DNA of 64,000 nt from Diphasiastrum complanatum (GCA_029204225.1 CM055093.1:3648974-3712973), one strand, 5' to 3'; counted from the stretch's first letter, positions 41,357 to 54,769 are shown. Numbers and translations: made by a program. The notes: generated by a model from the letters alone, not told the origin.

Positions 41357-43894
41357 TCACCATATCCATGATAAGATCTCTTTGGTAGAGATCTCTTGCC
41401 AATGCCTTTGAAGAGTGCTCCACCAATATGCCACTATGATCACGGGCTTCCTCCATGCTTGATGATGATCTTTGCTTTGAAATTTCCACTTCCATGATGG
41501 ATGCACCATAAATAGAGAAATCTGAGGCTTCCAAGCCTCATAAGGATCATGGAGATCAAGATCATAAGATGTGAAACAATGATGATTATCAAGATTATGC
41601 TTTCTAGCTTGACTAGTCCACATACAATCAAATATATCCATGATGGATCTAATCTTGATATCAAAGACTATCTTGATCTTTTTTAGGCTAGTTACTCTCT
41701 CAAGGATGTAAGTGTCCACTTTGGATGCTTCACTTAATCTCAAGAGGAGTTTACAATTTGCCTCAAAACATGTGAAAACATGATTTTCAAAAAAGTGAGT
41801 ACCAAGCTCAATCTTGTTCTTACTAGAACCAAGAGCATACTTTTGAAAATGCAATATATTGCTTTCAAAAAGTATTGGAAACACATCTAAGTCAATAATG
41901 ACAAGAAACATGTCCATACCATAAGCATCATACAAAACTAGTATAGCTTTTCTTGAACTTTGAGATCCAAAAAACTCAATGAAGCAAGATAGCATTTCAA
42001 GCGAAGGAAGAGAAGCATATATGAATGTGTTGTAGTAGATACAACATGAAAGATGCCCCTCTTTGCCATGTAAGGTGAGCCATAAAGACTCGGCCATGCA
42101 TCTTGAAGATCTTCTTGAAATCATATGAAGAAGAAACTCCACCTCACACATTGGCCCCATCATAACTTGAATACCTTCAAAAAGGATAACTTGTAATGCT
42201 TCTTGAGAAGCCTTGATCTCGGCCACTTCCAAGATTGAATCTTCATGCAATGTGACATCTCTATTCACAATCACTTTTGAAATAGAGAGTGTAAAGACAC
42301 TAAAGGCATCCTTGATGGATGAGTATCCAATCATGATCCATGAGCTTGGATCATCCTTCCTTCTTGTTTCCAAGGGAATATGTGCAAAGAAAGCACTACC
42401 AAGTTCACTAAGATGATCAACCTTAGGCTTCATATTGAATAAAACTTCATATGGTGCTATTCCTTCAAGAGCTCTAAAACTCCTCAAAGCTTTGATCTTC
42501 AATGAGAATTTCTTCTCAACATATGCTTTGAATAATAAGAAATAATCATACACCATAATACTTGAAGAGAGAAGATATGTGCATCTTGTGTGATCATCCT
42601 CCTTTGAGATATTGGACATATAAGAAACATCAAGAGAGTTTGCACTCTCACTTGGATCCAATTTGTAGATGCCTTCAAATCTTGATCCATATGCAAAGAT
42701 CTCACCATCCTTCTTAATCACACTATCAAGAAGTTGGCCAACACTTAAGATGTTCTTTGTAAGCTTTGGGACAAAAAGAACATTGTTGAGAAAGAGATCT
42801 TTAGAAGATGCAAGCTTCAAGGGAATAATCCCTACTCCTTCAATATTGCACTTACTTTCAAAGTATATGGTCTTCTTGACTCCATCATAAGGCATAATAG
42901 ATGAAAAAGAGTGCTTGGAGCCACACATATGTGAAGATGCTCCACTATCAATATACCATGAGTCATCCTTGTTGAAGGTGGAAGAGGAGAAGCTTGATGC
43001 CATAAGAGAGCCTTCTCCATCACTTGCAATATAGTCTTCTTTCTCATTGGTGATGTTGGCTTGATTGAGTTGATTCTTCTTCTTGAAGCAATTGGTGGCA
43101 TAATGGCCTTTCTTGCCACAATAAAAGCACTTGATCTTCTTCTTCTTGAGATTTGAAGTAGAAGCATGAGAGGTATCCTCCTCCTCCTCTTCATCTTGGT
43201 CTTTAGCTTTTTCATTAGAGAAGTGATGGTGTTGCTTCTTACTCCTCTCTTTGTGCTTGGCAAATAGAACTTTGCCATCATCATGATTGAGTGATAGCTT
43301 GTCCATCCTCAAGAGTTTGTACTCTTGTCTTGATTCTTCAGAAATAAGCACACTTTGAAGGGCCTCCAAACTTGGTAGCACCTCCTTAATGGCATAGGAT
43401 TGGACAAGGTTGTCATATTCATCTCTCAAGCCATTGAGAATGACTTGGACTAGCTCACTTTGATTGATTGATTCACCAATACATGCAAGCTCCCTATGAA
43501 TATCCTTGACTCTCAAAACATAATTAGATACACTCTCATCACTCTTTTGACTACTTTGGAATATTTGATTTCTAAGAGTGAGGAGCCTAGAGGTGTTCTT
43601 AGCCTCATAGATGGACTTGAGACAATCCCAAGCTTCCTTGGATGTAGAACAATCACCAATCTCCCTCAATATCTCATTAGAGACATTCATCTTAATGTAG
43701 TGGAGAGCCATCCTAGCTCTCTTCTTGTATTTTTGTACTTCTTGAAGGACTTGAGGCTCCTCCTCAATCCCAAGTACAATGTCCATCACATCTTGGAGTA
43801 TCAAGGTGGACTCCATCCTCAACTTCCATATTGAATAATTGGAAGTAGACAATCTCTCACTTGGTTGCAACAAGTATGAACTCATTGAAGTCAT
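41357..43894 (-). CDS. Copia-derived gag-protease protein with unassigned C-terminal region
   Basis: 845 uninterrupted residues. Gag at 1-230 (YSIWKLRMESTLILQDVMD, ALHYIKMNVSNEIL, EAWDCLKSIYEAKNTSRLL), acidic stretch, knuckle CFYCGKKGHYATNC (~257-270), aspartic protease DSGASSHMC (~318) with LNNVLFVPKLTKNILSVGQL. Then come only scraps of integrase: CTYLLSSSIMVYDYF...LKIKALRS jumps straight to APYEVLFNMKPKV and FFAHIPLETRR, IGYSS and VIVNRDVTLHE, so the second catalytic D and the E are deleted in frame. From about residue 565 to the end I recognise nothing; there is no YVDD box. The start agrees with the related proteins at 60291 and 63715 (M.S..YLL..SERL). It may be a structural protein of a non-autonomous element. 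Confidence 0.85.
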   Translation of the reverse strand: MTSMSSYLLQPSERLSTSNYSIWKLRMESTLILQDVMDIVLGIEEEPQVLQEVQKYKKRARMALHYIKMNVSNEILREIGDCSTSKEAWDCLKSIYEAKNTSRLLTLRNQIFQSSQKSDESVSNYVLRVKDIHRELACIGESINQSELVQVILNGLRDEYDNLVQSYAIKEVLPSLEALQSVLISEESRQEYKLLRMDKLSLNHDDGKVLFAKHKERSKKQHHHFSNEKAKDQDEEEEEDTSHASTSNLKKKKIKCFYCGKKGHYATNCFKKKNQLNQANITNEKEDYIASDGEGSLMASSFSSSTFNKDDSWYIDSGASSHMCGSKHSFSSIMPYDGVKKTIYFESKCNIEGVGIIPLKLASSKDLFLNNVLFVPKLTKNILSVGQLLDSVIKKDGEIFAYGSRFEGIYKLDPSESANSLDVSYMSNISKEDDHTRCTYLLSSSIMVYDYFLLFKAYVEKKFSLKIKALRSFRALEGIAPYEVLFNMKPKVDHLSELGSAFFAHIPLETRRKDDPSSWIMIGYSSIKDAFSVFTLSISKVIVNRDVTLHEDSILEVAEIKASQEALQVILFEGIQVMMGPMCEVEFLLHMISRRSSRCMAESLWLTLHGKEGHLSCCIYYNTFIYASLPSLEMLSCFIEFFGSQSSRKAILVLYDAYGMDMFLVIIDLDVFPILFESNILHFQKYALGSSKNKIELGTHFFENHVFTCFEANCKLLLRLSEASKVDTYILERVTSLKKIKIVFDIKIRSIMDIFDCMWTSQARKHNLDNHHCFTSYDLDLHDPYEAWKPQISLFMVHPSWKWKFQSKDHHQAWRKPVIIVAYWWSTLQRHWQEISTKEILSWIW

Positions 43895-44651
43895 GTAAAG
43901 TGGAGATAAATAAAAGTGATGAACAAAAAATGTTGCTTCTCTCTCACTATAGGATCCAATAATGGTGTGCTACCATCTCCTATGCAAGATCTTGCAACAA
44001 ACTGTGAGATGATTCTCACTAGCTATCTCAATCTCTCCAAAACTAGATCTACTACACATCAAACGATTGAGTATGGGCAAAGTTAGGATCAAACACTCTT
44101 AGCACGTGTGAAATACACTAAGAAACCAAATTTGACTCAAATACAATGGTATTGCATGAAACAAAATGGCTAAGATCTCAAAATAGTGCCTAGATCACAT
44201 ATAGATGAGATTGGTAAGCATTCAACTGTGATTTTGGATCAAACAAGCAATCTCTTGACCAAACCAAATGTGTCCACCCAGGTCTAGGTTCCCTACATAA
44301 CCCTCTTTAAAAGCTTATAACTTTTTATTGGCTCAACCAAATGGAATGACATTGATTACATCAGAAACTAGACAAAAATAGCTTCAAAACAAGCTATCTA
44401 GCAAGATTTTTGGATCAAACATGAAAGAGAACTCCCAAACTGAAATTGGATGTTCTTCACACATGTCTGAGCACCTGATTCCGTACAGTACCAGGTCAGA
44501 CCCAATCAATGCCCTTTTGATCTCTTTTGATCCAAAATTGAACAAGATAGCTAGCAAAATGGGCCTTGACAATTTCTAGCTCAAGATTGATGAAAAGTTT
44601 TCACTTAGATGGATCAAAATGCATGGTAACCTTAGGTAGGCTCTGATACCA
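43895..44651 (-). other. Copia leader and primer binding site
   Basis: TGGTATCAGAGCC (- strand, 44651-44639) directly follows the 5' LTR end at 44652. The remaining ~745 bases are leader without a long frame. Confidence 0.85.
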
Positions 44652-45477
44652 TGTTGAATTTCACACGTGTGGATTGTCCACTACATGTATTTGTGATCTC
44701 CTAAGGTGTGTAGATGCACAAGATCAAGACTAGATTGAGATTTAAGATCTATCTTTGATTCTATGGCAAAAACACACTACTACATGCATTCAATCACTTC
44801 CAACTCTCACTCACACGTGTGGGAAGTATTAAAAAAATAATCTAAGTAAAAACAAGCTGCTCACCTCGTATAGAGAGAGAAAATGCATCATGAGCTCTCG
44901 GGTAGAGAGAGAAAGCTAGAAATCCAATAACTCACAAAATCCATGAAATCACCAAATCAATTAGGTCCAAAATGAGGAGTACAATGATACTAGTAGATTC
45001 ATGAGCTACCACTATGCTTAACTATGATTGGATCACACTTTTCAACCTCTTAATCCTGTTGGACCATTGATCCATGCACCTCTAAATTCTATTGGACTAT
45101 ATTCAAGCACACCTCAAATTTCTATTGGACCACACATGGTTCCACCTCTAAATCCTATTGGACCTCTTAAACTTCATCAAACAAAAGCATTACACTTGTC
45201 TACACTCTAATTGGCACAAGTTTGGCCTCCTACTCTATTTTGGCTCAATAGTGGCATTACAAGTGGAAATGGATAATTTGCCATCTATGCCAAATTTGAC
45301 CCTATCAACATCCTACACCTAAATGCTTGACTATGAAATTCTATGAGACCCCTATATCAAACATTTTGATTTACTTTACAATTCTACACACGTGGGAACA
45401 TCCTCCACACATGTGAGATTCACTTACAAACTTCTATCATAAAAAATAACAAGCTAGATTTTTGCCAATTTCTCACA
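44652..45477 (-). repeat. Copia 5' LTR, 826 bp
   Basis: Nearly identical to 40436-41236. It holds CACACGTGTG in two places, and the third site has changed to CACACGTGGG. The extra block AAATCCATGAAATCACC near 44940 is absent from the 3' copy. Confidence 0.92.
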
Positions 45478-45536
45478 CTAATGTGTTGGTCTTCTGGATC
45501 TCTATACTAGATGACACATTTCTGGTGACCATTCAC

Positions 45537-45739
<203 letters not shown>

Positions 45740-45872
45740 TGAGAATCTGTTCATATCGCAGCTAGACTGTGCAAAGGCCCCTTGTTTTTTGTTTGCATGT
45801 TCTCATGCAATTCTAGAAGTGGAGTCACAATTGGTCCTTCCTGAGAGGCTAGTATAAGACATGATACTGTGT

Positions 45873-47093
45873 CGGTCTTGTGGTTCCCTGTAGTGAATGG
45901 CATAGTTCTGATGACCATTCACTCTTCTAGTGACCATTCACTCTTCTAGTGACCATTCACTCCCTTTAGTGAATGGCACGGTTCTGATGACCATTCACCA
46001 ATGTTAGCAGCAGTTTTGTTGCAGTTAATTTTATCAAGCTATGGAATCGAGGACGCACACCACACAAGCACCTCAAAACATGCTAAAATGTTGGCCTTTT
46101 GTTTGGTTTGGGGTTTAGGGTTTAGAAAACAAATAACCAGAAGGAGGATATCAAAGATACTGTTGAGCAAGATTCTGATGATGAGGAGGAGTACAAGCCT
46201 TCAGTTATCCAGGTAGAAAGTTCGAGTTTCATAAGTCTGAAGTGTGACAAAAGTATTGAGGTTGCTTGGTATATGACAGGGATGGTGTGAGTGAAAGTCA
46301 GTTAGAACATGTTTTGCAATAAGAACACAGTTTGAAAGGTAGTTTTATGGGCTTCATGCTGGTTTAGGGTCTGGGATTTGGCTTCACTGCCCATTTTCTG
46401 AACTCAGACACCCAAGGAAGCAGCATATATCAGACAATGATCAATATCCTTTCATTTGGATATTTGGCCAAGAAGCTATACAAGAAAGCAATGGTCGACC
46501 TTTTTGGCCATTACTTTCTTGCAAGGCTTCCTGGCCAAATATCCAGATGAAAGGGTAGTGAACATTGTCCCAAAAGGAATGCTGCTTCGTTGGGTGTTTG
46601 AGTTCAGGAAATGGGCAATGAAGCCAAACCCTAAATCATAAAATAGTATAAAGCCAACAAAACTGCCTTTTAAATTCTGTACTGATTGCAAAACCTGCTC
46701 TAACTGACTTTCATTCACACCATCCTTATCATATACCAAGCAACTTCAGTATGTCTGTCGCACTCTGAAGTTATGGAAGAGATTGAACTTTCTTCCTGGC
46801 TAACTGAAGGCTTGTACTCTTCATCATCATCAGAATCTTGCTCAACAGTATATTTGATGTCGGTCTTTTCGTCGTTTGTTTGCTAACCCTTAGCCCTAAA
46901 CCATACGATAGGTCCACACTTTTGCATGTTTTGATTGGCTTGTGTGGTGTGTGTCTCAATTCCATAGCTTGATGAAAACCACTGTAACAAAACTGCTGTT
47001 CACAATTTTAAAGCCCAAAAGTGAATGGACACCAGAAGAGTTAATGGTCAACAGAACTATGCCATTCACTACAGGGAACCACAAGACCGATCA
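45873..47093. repeat. Second long inverted repeat, arms about 600 bp
   Basis: 45873-46494 pairs with 46508-47093. Matching landmarks are TCGGTCTTGTGGTTCCCTG against its complement near 47075, TTCTGATGATGA blocks near 46173 and 46825, and GGATATTTGGCCA against TGGCCAAATATCC around the centre. The arms have diverged by many substitutions and small indels. Both arms hold the same decayed protein-like frame (GSFVGFILFYDLGFGFIAHF in one, GSFMGFMLV.GLGFGFTAHF in the other). No flanking target duplication was found. Confidence 0.82.
45905..46000 (+). repeat. Tandem TAGTGACCATTCACTCTTC units
   Basis: Two full copies of a 19-base unit and partial copies on either side, with TGACCATTCAC recurring about four times and the complement AGTGAATGG interspersed. 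The mirror region near 47025-47065 keeps fewer copies. Confidence 0.8.
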
Positions 47094-47997
47094 TCCCATT
47101 CTGTTCTGCTGCAGTAGTGACTAAATTATGCCGATACGAATCAAATCAACTTGGCAAAGTTAGTGAGTCAGCAGACCATGACCACCCACAACAGCTCATG
47201 TTAGATGAGTGACAATCTCTTGAGACTCTCTCATTAGAATATTGGTGTAGGAAAATGTAGAAGTGCACGAAGACCTCTCTTGTGATACATGTTGTGACAT
47301 TGACACTTCTCATGGAACCTGATAAAAGAGATCCAAATCCAAGGCTGATTTGTTCCTGAATATTCCTGCCACAGTTTACTTTTCCCAGATAGAGCTTTTG
47401 CAAGAAGGTTTTCCACACTCTTTTGCTATACAATATCCTACTGAAAGTCCTACAAGAAGTATAGCTACCTCTATCAGCACAGAGCAATCTTTGCTTGGCT
47501 CTTTGGAAAGCTTGGTCAAAATGGCCCGTCGACGGGAGAGAAACGCAATTACGTCTAGCGAAATGGACTACTTTTGCAGGTTCTTGTTCGACGGCCCCGT
47601 TCATCCAAACTGGGTCCGTTTCAGGTGTCGTCTATAGGTGAGGCAACATTTAGTGTCTAACATAGTGTAAAAAACAGTCCCAATCGTATATGGCGGGAAT
47701 ACATATTGTTGTTTTGATACATCTGATAAATTAATATACGGTGTGTTTTTGGTGCAACGTGTGTCTGGTGTATTGCAATGTAATGTATGTGTTTATGGAA
47801 TGCTATCAGGGGGTGTATTTCTGTGAAGTGCATATGATATCAATCTGCTCCCAATTTTGTGTAACTGTGTATGATGATTATGGCTGTGGGGTTTATTGTT
47901 TAGGGTTCAATGATTGGACATGATGAATATGATCTGAGAGACATGAAGATGCGCTTGTGTACCACAATAGCTCAAGCATTTATAGTTTCCATACCAC

Positions 47998-48034
<37 letters not shown>

Positions 48035-48191
48035 TTGCACAGAGCAAACCATTTCTAACTAACCATTCAAATTTCACAGAGCTAACCATTTGTAAGCAAT
48101 CATGATAAACTAGCCATGACACAAATAAACTGTAAAAAAATATATACATCTCATATGATGTCAGTATACGTGATAGTCTGTGTATCAATAT
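47094..48191. other. No gene recognised
   Basis: A short + frame at 47350-47637 (ending ...DGPVHPNWVRFRCRL) has no recognisable domain. Near 47675, CAGTCCCAATCGTATATGGC resembles CAGACCCAGCCGCATGTGGC near 39970, suggesting a shared repeat end. A CT microsatellite lies at 48002-48030. Confidence 0.45.
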
Positions 48192-50050
48192 CTACAAGTC
48201 TGTGCTAAAAAAATCATCCCTTTGCGTGCCAAATGCATCCTCGGGTGTGTCAAATACAAAATTTGGCTGGGAGTTTGGAGGCATCTGGGACTCCTCCAAG
48301 TCTGGGCCAACACCTACCAAGAGACGACTAGAAAAATCATTGATGCGTCCCCTCTTGGCTGGCTTGTCTCTGGGTCTGCCGGAAGGAACCCTCTGTGGTA
48401 CACTCCTGCCTGGGGTCTCCCTTTGCCACAAGGGGGTCTCTGAGAAGAACTGACTACCTATGATGCTCTGAATCATCTCTGCGCAATCTATCTATGGGCG
48501 GCAGCCTCTGTCTCCCTCACAAACTCTGACCAGCCATCATCTGAAAGGGGGCGTGATGCGGGAGTATTGGGTGGGGCACGTGGACCATCCTGTGGGCTCA
48601 TCATCAGACGAGGGCAATGGAACATCAGCAAGAAGGGGGGTGGTCTCATTGGTATCACCATCATCTTCAGGATCGCTCCGTAGAGCACGCCGAACGGCAT
48701 CGTCTGGATCAACCTCTAGCTCTGCCTCATGATCGACTGCTGCAACCAGGCACTCATCGAGATTGACCTGCAGAAGTCAATCATTCGTGAGAATAGCCGA
48801 AGCAACCATGAGGGCATTAAACTGAATGTCTTAAACTAATATGAAAGCAAACGATAGAGCATAGACATATACCTGCAAGAGTAGAGAGCCTACGCCTCCG
48901 TGATGCGTCGAACCACCCTGGTATTGGTGTTGTAGTACAACAAGTCATTGCATCGCTCAGTCGTTAGACGATTTAGCCTATTCGTGTGAACAAGGCTGAA
49001 CGTTGACTAGTTTCGCTTGCACACACAAGTAGAACAGTCTTGCATTAATTGGCAACCACTCGAGTGAGTACCGACCTTGAGCGAACGACAGTGTACGATA
49101 GAGCAAGAGTTTACTTGTAACCGAGCCTCTGCTCCTCGAGCCTACTACGGATACCAGTGTCGCTGCTGAGGAGGCGGATGTATGAGAAGCAGTCCACACG
49201 CAGCTCTACATCATCATACTGCCTCTCGCTCTGAAACAACGGATGTAGTATGTGGGCCACACTGTGAATGGGCCGGTGAAACTTATCCCATCGTCGCCAC
49301 CACAACCGCCTGATAGGCTCCAACCTGTGGACCATACCATGTAGAGGCAACAATTACATACAATCGTGTTGCGGCAGCAAGACAAAACAGAGTGCGAAAT
49401 GGAAGAAAAGATGGTGAGACATAAAAAAGTTATACCTGGCAAAGTCTAGCTCAGAACGTTGGAGAGACTCGCTTATGCGGTCCATGAACTCGTAAATGAG
49501 CCCCATCGTGCACCCCTCGTGATCAACGAGCCTCAGAACAGAGTAGATGGGGCGCATGACGTCCATCAGCTGCTGCATATCCACTCAGAAATGCTCCATG
49601 AAGAGGATGTCATGGAAGGCCTAGCCCTCTGGGGTCATGGATAGGTCCATGGCAGTGAACTCTGTAGAAGTAGCCATGCGTCGCAAATCACTCTTGAGCT
49701 TGTGTAGCTGGAAACAATCACGTTGATGAGTGGACGTTTACGACGATCAGTCCACCCATCAGCCATGATGGAACAGCCGTATCTATCCCAAGCCTCATGT
49801 AGTGCGGCTACTCTCTCTCTGACGGATGCAACCCACTCCTGGAGCAAAGGGCCACATAGTGCATCGGCTGTGGGTGGTGTGTAGCCGGGCCACATAGTGC
49901 GTCGGCTGTGGGTGGTGTGTAGTCGGGCCCATAGATTGCAACTTTCGAGATAGCCTCTCGAAAGATGTGGGATGATGCCATGATAAAGGGGAAGTTCAGG
50001 TCATAGAACGTCTGTGCTATGGTCCTAGTGGCCTCTCTGTGCTAACCCCC
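48192..50050 (-). pseudogene. hAT-family transposase (DUF659 type), decayed
   Basis: From high to low coordinates: FYDLNFPFIMASSHIFREAI, a duplicated GPxYTPPTADALCGP, then LLQEWVASVRERVAAL and YGCSIMADGWTDRRKRPLIN (plant hAT core start, with the conserved D of DGWTD). The middle of the catalytic domain appears deleted; the next block is MRPIYSVLRLVDHE..MGLIYEFMDR, then WDKFHRPIHSVAHILHPLF and a frameshifted, degenerate dimerisation region (CASETSQRSALFTRI near 49000). Acidic tail to 48192. Plausible introns remain (donor GCCAGGTATAAC at 49439, acceptor CCACAG at 49325; CAGGTATATG near 48875 to TTCTGCAG near 48771). It is not functional. Confidence 0.8.
49849..49924. repeat. 38-bp tandem duplication inside the hAT frame
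   Basis: GGGCCACATAGTGCATCGGC and the next 18 bases are repeated once with two substitutions (49849-49886, 49887-49924). Since 38 is not a multiple of three, it shifts the transposase frame. Confidence 0.92.
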
Positions 50051-52084
<2,034 letters not shown>

Positions 52085-53248
52085 TGTAGAACAACTGATC
52101 AGACAGATCTTGATTCTACCAACAAGACGCGCAATTTACTTGACAAAGGATTAGAAAGAAATGAACGCGAACTCGAAACATTTCTATTCATGATCAACCT
52201 CGAAGGATTTGCAAAATTTATCTTGCAGTCAACTCGAAAGATTCGCAAACAATTTCTTGTGGAAGCTCGTGGCTTTCTTGTTGAAGCTCAAATTTTTTTT
52301 GAACAGAATCTTGTCGCAAAATATTTTGTTCCTTGTTCAAGCCTCAGATGTCACGAAATTGTTAAGAACAATTCACAAAATCTTCTGCACTGTTCTTCAA
52401 GCTCATTTGTCCTGAAACTATCTTGAACAATTCACGAAATATTCTAGCTTCCTGCTTCAAACTCAAGAATTGTCACCTCTCGTGAACAATTCGCGAAAGA
52501 TGAAATTGTTGCAAAGAGACAAGTGTCGCAAACAATTCGCGAAACACAAAGCTAAGACGAAGAGACAGACTGTCGTGAATAGAATTTATTCGAGTCTGGA
52601 AACAGAGCTTATAAAATATCTTACAAATAGTATCTTCTAGCATGGAACATATTCTATTTTAGTTGGTCTCCATGTTTTGAGTATAGTCATGTTTGACTGG
52701 TAATCTGACAATTGTTGGTTTTGGAGATGATTAAACTTTATACTTGTTTTTTGGTCTAGTGGCTACATTGAGATTAATCTTTGAAGTGTCCTACAAGAGT
52801 ATCCTCTAAGAGATGTAGAACAAATGATCAAACAGATCTTGATTCTACTAACAAAGGGCGCAATTTACTTGACAAAGGATAAGAATAAAAGGCCAAAAGA
52901 CCTATCCTGTAGCAATATAAATACATATGCACTACTCGTTGAAACTCACTCAATCAGAGACACAACAGGAAGCAAGAGATGTATATTGATAAATCAGATT
53001 CAGAGTTATAAAAATTCCTTTTTGATCAATAGTTTCTTATTGTCTAAATTGTCTTAGGTTGTCTCATACTTCCACATATAGTCTAATACTTTCGCATATA
53101 ATTTCCACATGCATATTCAATCAGAACAAATACTGTTCTATTAGTACATAGATCAGATAAAATCGCGATTGAAGACACTGATATTAATTTGATTTATTCA
53201 CACCTGCATCGTGTTCTCTGTGGAAGAATAATTACTATTTTTCTTACA
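52085..53248 (+). repeat. Copia 5' LTR with internal rearrangement, 1164 bp
   Basis: 52085-52610 matches the first half of the 3' LTR. 52611-52813 is unrelated DNA. 52814 restarts with TGTAGAACAAATGATC (a second LTR beginning), runs about 70 bases and then skips to the promoter part (TATAAATA at 52916-52923) and the end CTTACA. So this LTR contains an inserted block and a partial second LTR start. Confidence 0.8.
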
Positions 53249-53249
53249 G

Positions 53250-53260
53250 TGGTATCAGAA
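53250..53260 (+). promoter_or_regulatory. Primer binding site (initiator tRNA-Met type)
   Basis: TGGTATCAGAA lies one base after the 5' LTR end at 53248. Confidence 0.85.
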
Positions 53261-53363
53261 CATACAGAATCAAAGTTAATATAGTGGTATCTTTGAATCT
53301 CTCTCAGCATTCTTCATACATCCATCAGTAAGCCGCTATTTGGAGGTTATTCAGAATTAAAAG

Positions 53364-54240
53364 ATGTCGTCAATCACCAATATTCAAGCTAAGATCACTA
53401 CAATCTTGGACCCAGAAGGTTCAAACTACTTGATTTGGAAATTAAAGACTTCACTCTTGTTGAAGGGCGAAGGTCTATGGCAATGGGTAGAACCAATTGA
53501 GGAGAAGCCAAAAGCTACTCCTGGCAAAGAACTTCGAGAATGGAGTTTAAAGAATGACAAAGCTATAGCAATTATTGCGTCTTCAGTGCATGACAATATA
53601 ATGCTAGATCTTACATCAATTTCAAACGCAAAGTATTTATGAGAAGAATTGCAAGCCAAGAATGAGACTCGATCTCTAATCAGATCATGTTCTTGGAAGA
53701 CCAATTAACTTACCTACAGTGGGATGACAAAGACCTAAACACATTCGTGCGAAAGATTAAAGATCTATTTAGTTCCTTGCAGAATTTTGGTGTAGAAAAT
53801 ACAATTTCTAAGGAAAAACAGCTTAGTTGTTTTCTTCGAGCCCTACCTAGGTCATTCCACACAACTCGAACCTTATTGGCGAAAGATGCGACAATGACAC
53901 TTCAAAAGGCAATAGATGGAGTGAAGGAAGAAGTATAAGCTTGTGAATACTATGACGACAATGGTGATTCATAAAATGCTCTATTTACTCAAAAGAATAA
54001 ATCTTCTAAGAAGTCTAAGTTTAAGAGGGAGTCGTCTAAGAAGAATGAGTCTAAGACTAATGAACAACAATCTGGAAAACAACAGAAGAATTCTAGTGAT
54101 AAGAAGATCTGCAACAGATGCAGAAGATCAGGTCACACAGAAGAAAAGTGTTGGCTAAATCCAAAGATTGAATGCATTCATTGTCATAAACGGGATCATG
54201 CAGCAAAAGACTGTTATTAGAATTCCAAAAACAAAAAGGA
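53364..54240 (+). pseudogene. Copia gag with two zinc knuckles
   Basis: Starts MSSITNIQAKITTILDPEGS with NYLIWKLKTSLLLKGEGLW, the N-terminal gag motif of Copia elements. A stop at 53640 and frame changes at about 53690 and 53940 break it. Later frames give WDDKDLNTFVRKIKDLF, FLRALPRSFHTT and the knuckles CNRCRRSGHTEEKC and CIHCHKRDHAAKDC at about 54110-54217, both CX2CX4HX4C. The gag differs clearly from that of the 41357/60291/63715 group. Confidence 0.85.
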
Positions 54241-54339
54241 GTAGAATCAAAGCGAACCTTCAGATTAAAACTATGTCGAAGACAAAGCAGAATGCTCCAG
54301 AGCAGCAGAAGACAGTGCAACAAGGAATTCAGCAGCTTA

Positions 54340-54730
54340 TGTTAGTACTTATCTATGTTGTTCATCTAATTCAATTCAAGAAGTAGTACTTGATTCGGGA
54401 ACCACCTCACATTTTGTTTTCTCAAATTTTTTTTTGTCTGAGTACAAGAAGACGAACGATTCGAGATTCATTATACTTGGAGACGGTTCTAAACACGTGG
54501 TTGATGGAACTGGTGTATTATGGCTAGGCACAAATCAGGGAGACAAGAAACTGGAGGAAGTTCTCTATGTCCCTACTCTTGATAAAGATCTTCTACCTGT
54601 AGCTAAGATAGTTGATACAGGCATATCAGTAACCTTCACAAAGAACTCTTGTAAACTGTTCGAGGAAGATTCTGATAACCTGGTTGCTAAAGGCAGCAGA
54701 GAAGGAAATTTGTGTCACCTGAACATTTGA
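54340..54730 (+). pseudogene. Copia aspartic protease region
   Basis: VVLDSGTTSHFVFS gives the catalytic D-S-G; then ILGDGSKHVVDGTGVL, LEEVLYVPTLDKDLLPVAKI and TFTKNSCKLFEE follow the usual order. The frame is open from about 54434 to the stop at 54730, so the protease itself is interrupted between the active site and the start of that frame only by a frame change upstream. Confidence 0.8.
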
Positions 54731-54769
54731 ACAAGAATTCTACAAGTCAATCAAACTCAGGAATCAACA

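Larger units (their letters stand above)
40436..45477 (-). mobile_element. Complete Copia-derived element, TSD CTAAT, lacking RT
   Basis: The element is 5,042 bp between CTAAT at 40431-40435 and 45478-45482. LTRs (801 and 826 bp) begin and end TG...CA and are highly similar, the main difference being a ~26-bp block near 44936. The primer site abuts the 5' LTR at 44651. Inside is a single long frame (43894-41357) with gag, zinc knuckle and protease but no integrase core and no RT. It must have moved using enzymes from a relative, of which the elements at 60291 and 63715 are candidates. Confidence 0.93.

Noticed and set aside
47350-47637. 95-codon + strand frame as a gene
   Set aside because: No recognisable domain, splice context or promoter; short enough to occur by chance.
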